NCBI RefSeq assembly: GCF_013344685.1
Contig: NZ_CP050137.1
Coordinates: forward strand, 3,279,001-3,343,000
Length of the DNA stretch: 64,000 nt
Reading direction: 5' to 3'
Source: Sphingomonas sp. CL5.1
GTDB taxonomy: Bacteria > Pseudomonadota > Alphaproteobacteria > Sphingomonadales > Sphingomonadaceae
In this document: positions 58,389-64,000 of the stretch, piece after piece
Layout: each line of letters starts with the position of its first letter
How positions within the stretch are numbered: the stretch's first letter is position 1
Program-made: the position numbers and the translations under genes
The notes under the pieces: generated by a model
Database searches by the model: none
The model's input: the letters and a program-made list of their open reading frames with translations, nothing else
What the model was told of the DNA's origin: nothing

Positions 58389-59615
58389 ATGTCCACGTCC
58401 ACCTCCCCGCTCGCTACGCCTTTTCCCGATCTTCCCGCCGTCGCCGGCGCGAAGCCGCGCGTCGCCCGCGCGCGCTACAAGCAATGGGATCGCTGCGACC
58501 TCACCTTCGTCACGCTCGATGCGGGAACGGCGGTCGCCGGGGTGCTGACGCAATCGAAATGCCCGTCGCCGGAGGTGGAATGGTGCCGCAAGGCACTGGT
58601 GCTGGGGCAGGCGCGCGCGCTGGTGGTCAACGCCGGCAATTCGAACGCCTTCACCGGCAATCGCGGCCGCGCGGCGGTGGAGGCGATCGCGGCGCGGGCG
58701 GCGGGGCATCTCAGCTGCCAGCCGTCGGATGTGTTCGTCGCCTCGACCGGGGTGATCGGCGTGCCGCTGCCGATCGACAAGGCGGAGGCCGGGCTGGACG
58801 CTGCCTTCACCGCCGAGCCGTGCGACTGGCGCGCGGCGGCGGAGGCGATCGGCACCACCGACACCTATCCCAAGGGCGCGATGACCCGCGCGGTGGTCGA
58901 CGGGCGAACGGTCACCCTGGTCGGCATCATCAAGGGATCGGGCATGATCGCGCCGGACATGGCGACGATGCTCGGCTTCATCTTCACCGACGCGGCCGTG
59001 GAGCCTGCCTTCCTGCAAGCCGCGCTGTCGGCGGCGAACGGGCGCACTTTCTCCTGCATCACGGTGGACGGCGACACCTCGACCAGCGACACCGTGCTGG
59101 CCTTCGCCACCGGCAAGGCCGGCAATGCGCCGCTCTCGGGCGACGACAGCCCCGGCGCCGACGCCTTCCGCGCGGCGCTCGCCGACCTGTGCCGCCAACT
59201 CGCGATGCTGGTGGTGCGCGATGGCGAGGGCGCGCGGAAGCTTATCGAGATTACGGTCGAGGGCGCGGAGAGCGACGCCAGCGCGCACCGCATCGCCATG
59301 TCGATCGCCAACTCCCCACTGGTCAAGACCGCGATCGCCGGCGAGGACGCCAATTGGGGCCGCGTGGTGATGGCGGTCGGCAAGGCGGGCGAGCCGGCCG
59401 AGCGCGACCGCCTCGCGATCCGCTTCGGCGCGACGCAGGTGGCACGCGAGGGGTTGGCGGTGGAGGGCTATGACGAGGCCCCCGTCGCCGCGCATCTCAA
59501 GGGCCGCGAGGTGGAGATCGGCGTCGACCTCGGCCTCGGCGACGGCCGCGCGACGGTTTGGACATGCGACCTGACCCACGGCTATATCTCGATCAACGCC
59601 GATTATCGGAGCTGA
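58389..59615 (+). CDS. argJ: Bifunctional ornithine acetyltransferase / N-acetylglutamate synthase
   Basis: Arginine biosynthesis enzyme of the acetyl-recycling cycle, 408 residues. ArgJ precursors self-cleave at an Ala-Thr bond; the site is in KGSGMIAPDMATMLGFIFTDA-like context (about residues 188-205), giving alpha and beta chains. The tail ends with NADYRS, family-typical. The ATG MSTST is preceded by an open frame lacking similarity, so the inner ATG is preferred. The downstream GST gene begins one base after the stop codon. Confidence 0.95.
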   Translation: MSTSTSPLATPFPDLPAVAGAKPRVARARYKQWDRCDLTFVTLDAGTAVAGVLTQSKCPSPEVEWCRKALVLGQARALVVNAGNSNAFTGNRGRAAVEAIAARAAGHLSCQPSDVFVASTGVIGVPLPIDKAEAGLDAAFTAEPCDWRAAAEAIGTTDTYPKGAMTRAVVDGRTVTLVGIIKGSGMIAPDMATMLGFIFTDAAVEPAFLQAALSAANGRTFSCITVDGDTSTSDTVLAFATGKAGNAPLSGDDSPGADAFRAALADLCRQLAMLVVRDGEGARKLIEITVEGAESDASAHRIAMSIANSPLVKTAIAGEDANWGRVVMAVGKAGEPAERDRLAIRFGATQVAREGLAVEGYDEAPVAAHLKGREVEIGVDLGLGDGRATVWTCDLTHGYISINADYRS

Positions 59616-59616
59616 C

Positions 59617-60228
59617 ATGCTGCGCATCTGGGGTCGTCTCAACTCGCATAACGTCAAGAAGGTGGTGTGGCTCGCGGAGGAGCTGGCCCTGCCCTATGAG
59701 CGGATCGACGTGGGCGGCGCGTTCGGTATGGACGCGGCCTATCTCGCGAAGAATCCCAACCGCCTGATCCCGACGATCGAGGACGGTGATTTCGTGCTGT
59801 GGGAATCGAACGCGATCCTGCGCTACCTCGCGGACAGCCATCCCGACGCCGGGCTGTGGCCCGGATCGCCGCGCGAGCGCGCGTTGGCCGATCGTTGGAT
59901 GGACTGGCAGTTCCTCTACGGCGAGGCGCAAAAGGACGCATTCCTCAACCTCGTCCGCAAGGCGCCGGAGGAGCGCGACACGGCGGCGGTCGAGCGTTCG
60001 AAAGCCGCCTGCGCAAAGATGCTGACCGTACTGGAGGACGCACTTGCCCGCGAGCCGTGGCTATCCGGCACGCGCTTCGGCATCGGGGACATACCGATGG
60101 GCGTCTATATCCACACCTGGTTCACGCTGCCGATCGAGCGGCCGGACATGCCGCGCCTCGCCGACTGGTATCGAAGGCTGCGGGAGCGGCCCGGCTATGC
60201 CGGCCGGGTCGCCATCCCGCTGAGCTGA
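59617..60228 (+). CDS. Glutathione S-transferase family protein (second copy)
   Basis: A 203-residue GST-fold protein with the N-terminal thioredoxin-like half (LRIWGRLNSHNVKKVVWLAEEL, where a serine near residue 9 may activate glutathione) and the ExSxAI-type WESNAILRYLAD. The C-terminal helical domain has GTRFGIGDIPMGV. Only distantly similar to the first GST at 1.2-1.8 kb. Substrate unknown. Its stop is three bases from that of the convergent trxA. Confidence 0.87.
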   Translation: MLRIWGRLNSHNVKKVVWLAEELALPYERIDVGGAFGMDAAYLAKNPNRLIPTIEDGDFVLWESNAILRYLADSHPDAGLWPGSPRERALADRWMDWQFLYGEAQKDAFLNLVRKAPEERDTAAVERSKAACAKMLTVLEDALAREPWLSGTRFGIGDIPMGVYIHTWFTLPIERPDMPRLADWYRRLRERPGYAGRVAIPLS

Positions 60229-60231
60229 GCG

Positions 60232-60555
60232 TCAGCCCAGTTCGCCCTCGAGCCACGCCTTGATCCGGCCCTTCGGCTCCGCCCCGACCTTGGTCGCGGC
60301 CGGGTTGCCGCCCTTGAACAGGATCATCGTCGGGATGCCGCGCACGCCGTAGCGGCCGGGGGCGTCGGGGTTCTCGTCGATGTTGAGCTTGGCAATCGTC
60401 ACCTGCTCGCCCAGTTCCTCGGAGATTTCCTCCAGGCTCGGGCCGATCATCTTGCACGGGCCGCACCATTCCGCCCAGAAATCGACCAGTACCGGCTTGC
60501 CGGATGCGATGACGTCGGCGTGGAAGCTCGCATCGGTGATCTTCTTGGTGGCCAT
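60232..60555 (-). CDS. trxA: Thioredoxin
   Basis: Disulfide reductase of 107 residues with the active site WAEWCGPCKMIGP (Cys31/Cys34 region) and the cis-Pro loop GIPTMILFKGG. It lies 61 bases downstream of addA on the same strand, a conserved alphaproteobacterial arrangement (addB-addA-trxA), although no direct functional link is required. Confidence 0.97.
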   Translation of the reverse strand: MATKKITDASFHADVIASGKPVLVDFWAEWCGPCKMIGPSLEEISEELGEQVTIAKLNIDENPDAPGRYGVRGIPTMILFKGGNPAATKVGAEPKGRIKAWLEGELG

Positions 60556-60616
60556 TCGTGAATCTCCTTCGCGGCCAATCTAGGATGCGTCGCGTCCGCG
60601 CTCAACGGCCATGCGA

Positions 60617-63600
60617 CTAGCTTTGCTCCGCCATGCGATAGCGCGGCTTGTGCTCCGCCAGCAGGTCGGCGGAAAGCGGCACCAGCAACGGGCCGCCGGT
60701 ATACAGCAGCGCCGCCTCGATCCGGTGGCCGGGGAAGATCACCGCGAGCGCGGCGGCATAGGCCGCCATCTGCCGCAGGTGATAGGGCGGCACCTCGTCC
60801 ACGCTGCGCGGCACCCGCCGTGCGGTCTTGAAATCGACGATGCGAACGAGCGTGTCGGTGACGAGCAGCCGGTCCACCGTCCCCGCCACGACCATGCCGT
60901 CGGGCAGCACCGCGCTGACCGGCGCTTCGGCCAGCGCATCCGGCCCGAACAAGGCGGCGTGCGCCGGATCGTCGATCACCCGCAGCGCCGCCTCGACGAT
61001 CGCCGCGCGCCCGGCGGCGTCGGCGACCTGTCCCACATCGGCCAGCCAGCGATCGGCGGCGCGCGCGCGATCGGGTGAGGCGACCGCCGGAAGCCGCTCG
61101 AACAGGGCATGGATCAGCCGCCCGCGCTCGGCCGACGCGCGCATCGCCGGGCCTGGCGGCGGATCGGCCACCTCGTCCTCGCCAAGCGACGACGGCGCGA
61201 GCGGGCGCGGCGGGCGCTGCTCCTGGGGTGCGGGCCGGCGCGCCCATTCCGGCACGGCGGGCGCCTCGAACCGCTCCGCCCGCGTCGCGGCGCGCGGTTT
61301 CGCGGCGGTCGGCGGGGCGATGCCGGCGAAGGTCCGCACGCCCTCCCCCGCAACGCCGAGCGCGTCGAAGGTGCCGGCGGCGAGGCCGTACCAGCTTTCC
61401 GGAGGCGGCACGCCCTGCCATTTGGCGCTGAGCGAGCCGGCGATCACCAGCCTTTCCTCGGCGCGCGTCGCGGCGACATAGAACAACCGCCAATGCTCCT
61501 GCCGCTCGCGCAGGTCGGTCGCGGCGACCACCGCGTCGATCTCGCCGGCGCGCTCGTCCTTGCGCGGGCGGAACACGGGCAGCGGCGCGGCGAGATCGGG
61601 CGGCGCCCACATCAGCGCCGAGCGCATCGCCGCATCCGGGTCGGCGGTGGCGTCGGCGAGGATCACCAGCGGCGCCTGAAGCCCCTTCGCGCCGTGCGCC
61701 GTCATCACCCGCACCGCGTCGCGCGGCTGGGCGGCGTCGCGCACGATCTCCACCTCGCCGCGATCGAACCAGTCGAGGAAGCGTTGCAGCGAGGGCGTCG
61801 CGCTCGTCTCGAAATCGAGCGCGGCGGACAGCAATTCCTCGATCGGATCGCGCGCTTCCTCGCCCAGCCGTTCGAGCAATTTGCGCCGCCCGTCGAGCGC
61901 GCCCGACAGCAATTCCTCCAGGAACTGATAGGGCGTGGTGAAATCCGCCCGCGCCAGCATCGCATCGAGCGGCGCGAGCAGGTCGCGATGCCGCGCCGAC
62001 AGGTGCCGCCACAAGCTCCCCGATCGCGGCACGGCGCGGTCGAGCAGTTCCTCCTGCGTCCAGCCGATCAGCGGCGAGACGAGCAGGATGGCGAGGCTCA
62101 GGTCATCCTCCGGTTGCAGCACGAAGCGGATCGCGGCGAGCAGATCCTGCACCGCGAGCGGCGCATTGAGCCGCAGCCGGTCCACGCCCGCCACCGGCAC
62201 GCCCTCGGCATAGAGCCGCGCGACGAGCAGTTGCGCCAGCTCGCCGCGCCGCTTGACGAGGATCATCACGTCCTCGGGCCTCAGCGCGCGGCCCTTGCTC
62301 TCCAGCATCAGCCCCTGATCGAGCCACGCGCGCACCTGCCGGGCGATGCGGGCGGCATTCTCGCGCACCGCATCGTCGATCCATTGTTCCTCGCCGTCGT
62401 CGCCCTCGCCCGCCCCGGCGCAGACCGGCGGCCATAGCTCGACCACGCCCGGCCCCGGCACCTCGCTGGCGTGCGGCGGCACCGACTCCGCCATGCCGAG
62501 CGCCTCATGCCCGATCAGCCCGATCGCCGCGTCGACGAACTCCAGCACCGGCCGCGTGGAGCGGAACGAGGCGAGCAGCGACAGCTTCTCGAACGCCAGC
62601 CCGCGTTCCTCGTCGGGCATATGGTCGTCGCCGCGCACCTCATCCGCCCGGCCCGCGAAATAGCGCTCGGCCGCGACGAAGTTGATCGGATCGGTGCCCT
62701 GGAACCCGAAGATCGCCTGCTTGTGATCGCCCACCGTGAACAAGGTGCGCGTCGAAGGGGCATGGACGCCGCGCCCGACGAAATATTCGTCGACCAGCGC
62801 GCGCACGATCCGCCACTGGTTCGCATTGGTGTCCTGCGCCTCGTCGATCAGCACGTGCTCGGTGATCTGGTCGAGCTTGAAGCGCACCCACTCGCCGATC
62901 CCCGGCTGATCGAACAGATCGACCGTCGCCGCGATCAGGTCGTCGAAATCGACCGCCCCGGTCCGCCGCTTCGCCGCCGCATAGCCGCGCGCATAATCGC
63001 GCCCGACCGTCAGCGCGTCGGCGAGCAGGTCGGCGAAGGCGGCGCGCACGCGCAGCGACAGCAGCTCCGCGCATTGCCCGTGCAGCCGCATCGCGAGATC
63101 GGCATAGGCCGGCTCCTGCGGCGCCTGCCCCTTGCCGAACGAGCGCGGATCGCCGTCCGCCCTGGCCCAGACGGCGTGGAGGTCATCCAGCGCCGCTGCG
63201 CGCTGCTCCGCGCCGAGCGCGAGCCATGTCGCGATCGCCTCCGCCCGCGTGACGCCGTTCTTCGTCCCCCATTCGCGGTTGAGCGCGGCGATCGTCTCCA
63301 GCGCGCGCCGGTCGATCGCGTCGTCACCGCAGGCCGCGCGGATCGTATCCTCGACATCGCCCGCCGGCAGCCCGAGCGCGCGCCGCACATAAGGACCGAC
63401 CCCGGCCGGCAGCGCCTCCAGCGCCCGCCCCGCGCGCGCGCAATCGCGCAGGAACGCCTCCGCTTTCTCCTCGCCCAGTCTCACGGAGAGCGCGCCGATC
63501 GTCGCCGCCGGCCCGTCGCGCCCCTCCCGCTCGGCATCGACCAGCAGGTCGGCGAGTGCCTGCCGCATCAGCAGCGCCTCCTCGCGCGGCTCGATCGGGC

Positions 63601-64000
63601 GGAAGCCGGGCACCAGACCGGCCTCGGCCGGGAAGGCCGCGAGCAGCCCCTGGCAGAAGCCGTGGATCGTCTGGATGCGCAGGCCGCCGCCCGGCGCGTC
63701 GAGCACCTTGGCGAACAGCGTGCGCGCGCGCGCGACGCGCTGCGGCGTCGGCTCCTCGCCCAGCGCGATCAGGTCCTTCGCCAGCACCGTCTCCGGCGCG
63801 CGCACCCACGCCGCGAGCCGCTGGCTGACGCGCGCCGCCATCTCCGCCGCGCCCGCCTTGGTGAAGGTGAGGCACAGGATCGCCCCCGGCTCCACCCCGC
63901 GCAGCAGCAGGCGGAAGACGCGCGCGGCGAGCACCTGCGTCTTGCCCGTGCCGGCCGAGGCGGAGAGCCACACATGGCTGTCCGGCCGGCTCGCGGTGCG
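60617..64000 (-). CDS. addA: Double-strand break repair helicase-nuclease AddA, N-terminus outside the window
   Basis: Subunit of the AddAB helicase-nuclease that resects broken DNA for RecA. The visible 1,127 residues start inside the N-terminal region just before Walker A (SASAGTGKTQVLAARV). UvrD-type motifs follow: VLIDEAQDTNANQW, TVGDHKQAIFGFQG, VMTAHGAKGLQAPLV and LFYVAATRAEERLV. The C-terminal RecB-like nuclease has VRIVDFKTARRVP and LRQMAAYAAAL. The start codon and addB lie beyond the window. The frame stays open to the edge. Confidence 0.95.
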   Translation of the reverse strand, partial: RTASRPDSHVWLSASAGTGKTQVLAARVFRLLLRGVEPGAILCLTFTKAGAAEMAARVSQRLAAWVRAPETVLAKDLIALGEEPTPQRVARARTLFAKVLDAPGGGLRIQTIHGFCQGLLAAFPAEAGLVPGFRPIEPREEALLMRQALADLLVDAEREGRDGPAATIGALSVRLGEEKAEAFLRDCARAGRALEALPAGVGPYVRRALGLPAGDVEDTIRAACGDDAIDRRALETIAALNREWGTKNGVTRAEAIATWLALGAEQRAAALDDLHAVWARADGDPRSFGKGQAPQEPAYADLAMRLHGQCAELLSLRVRAAFADLLADALTVGRDYARGYAAAKRRTGAVDFDDLIAATVDLFDQPGIGEWVRFKLDQITEHVLIDEAQDTNANQWRIVRALVDEYFVGRGVHAPSTRTLFTVGDHKQAIFGFQGTDPINFVAAERYFAGRADEVRGDDHMPDEERGLAFEKLSLLASFRSTRPVLEFVDAAIGLIGHEALGMAESVPPHASEVPGPGVVELWPPVCAGAGEGDDGEEQWIDDAVRENAARIARQVRAWLDQGLMLESKGRALRPEDVMILVKRRGELAQLLVARLYAEGVPVAGVDRLRLNAPLAVQDLLAAIRFVLQPEDDLSLAILLVSPLIGWTQEELLDRAVPRSGSLWRHLSARHRDLLAPLDAMLARADFTTPYQFLEELLSGALDGRRKLLERLGEEARDPIEELLSAALDFETSATPSLQRFLDWFDRGEVEIVRDAAQPRDAVRVMTAHGAKGLQAPLVILADATADPDAAMRSALMWAPPDLAAPLPVFRPRKDERAGEIDAVVAATDLRERQEHWRLFYVAATRAEERLVIAGSLSAKWQGVPPPESWYGLAAGTFDALGVAGEGVRTFAGIAPPTAAKPRAATRAERFEAPAVPEWARRPAPQEQRPPRPLAPSSLGEDEVADPPPGPAMRASAERGRLIHALFERLPAVASPDRARAADRWLADVGQVADAAGRAAIVEAALRVIDDPAHAALFGPDALAEAPVSAVLPDGMVVAGTVDRLLVTDTLVRIVDFKTARRVPRSVDEVPPYHLRQMAAYAAALAVIFPGHRIEAALLYTGGPLLVPLSADLLAEHKPRYRMAEQS

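Overview
The window looks like a chromosomal stretch of a high-GC alphaproteobacterium of the Sphingomonadaceae (Sphingomonas or a close relative). I infer this from the strongly GC-biased codons, the alphaproteobacterial gene orders (dusB-ntrBC-ntrYX-hfq-hflX; pckA / chvI-chvG-hprK-rapZ-EIIA-HPr; lptD-surA-pdxA-rsmA; addA-trxA), a tandem two-domain Hfq, and many ATGA/GTGA overlaps between consecutive genes. Almost all of it is dense core genome. The only clear mobile element is one IS5-type insertion sequence near 53.4-54.6 kb. No gap longer than 300 bases lacks a gene.

Layout. 1-9.1 kb: partial sppA, a glutathione transferase, an orphan 2Fe-2S subunit of a xanthine-oxidase-type enzyme, a sugar MFS transporter, a CaiB/BaiF CoA transferase, two tandem exported amidohydrolases (the second without recognisable metal ligands), a CoxE-like VWA protein and tRNA-Ser(UGA). 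9.2-18.1 kb: a tightly coupled forward run of mltB-type transglycosylase, an internally deleted rlpA, dacA, tmk, holB, metG, tatD, an MBL hydrolase and a retropepsin-like protease, then mazG. 18.1-27.2 kb (reverse): dusB, ntrB, ntrC, ntrY, ntrX, hfq (double), hflX. 27.3-30.2 kb (reverse): pepA, holC, ndk, an acetyltransferase. 30.2-35.9 kb (forward): lptD, surA, pdxA, rsmA.

35.9-39.1 kb (reverse): guaB, an RsmB-like rRNA methyltransferase, a TPR protein. 39.2-41 kb: an SPFH/NfeD membrane pair and a small DUF937-like protein. 41-47.8 kb: pckA facing the ChvGI two-component system and an incomplete regulatory PTS (HprK, RapZ, EIIA-Man, HPr; no Enzyme I here), then a TrmH-type methyltransferase. 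47.9-53.3 kb: a MoxR ATPase (whose usual VWA partner lies 39 kb away at 7.9 kb), a CHAP amidase, a large TonB-dependent receptor and an aromatic-rich lipoprotein, with two strong terminators. 53.35-54.65 kb: the IS. 54.7-60.6 kb: secA, a small exported or membrane protein, a TonB-C-domain protein, argJ, a second glutathione transferase, trxA. 60.6-64 kb: addA, running off the window.

Functionally the window combines cell-wall maturation and outer-membrane biogenesis, nitrogen control, the ChvGI/PTS regulatory operon, DNA replication and repair, and translation. I found no CRISPR array, prophage, or clearly new multi-gene system. The most unusual features are the RlpA-like protein that has lost most of its catalytic site, the fused Hfq, the enzyme/pseudoenzyme amidohydrolase pair, the orphan 2Fe-2S subunit, and the separated MoxR/VWA pair.
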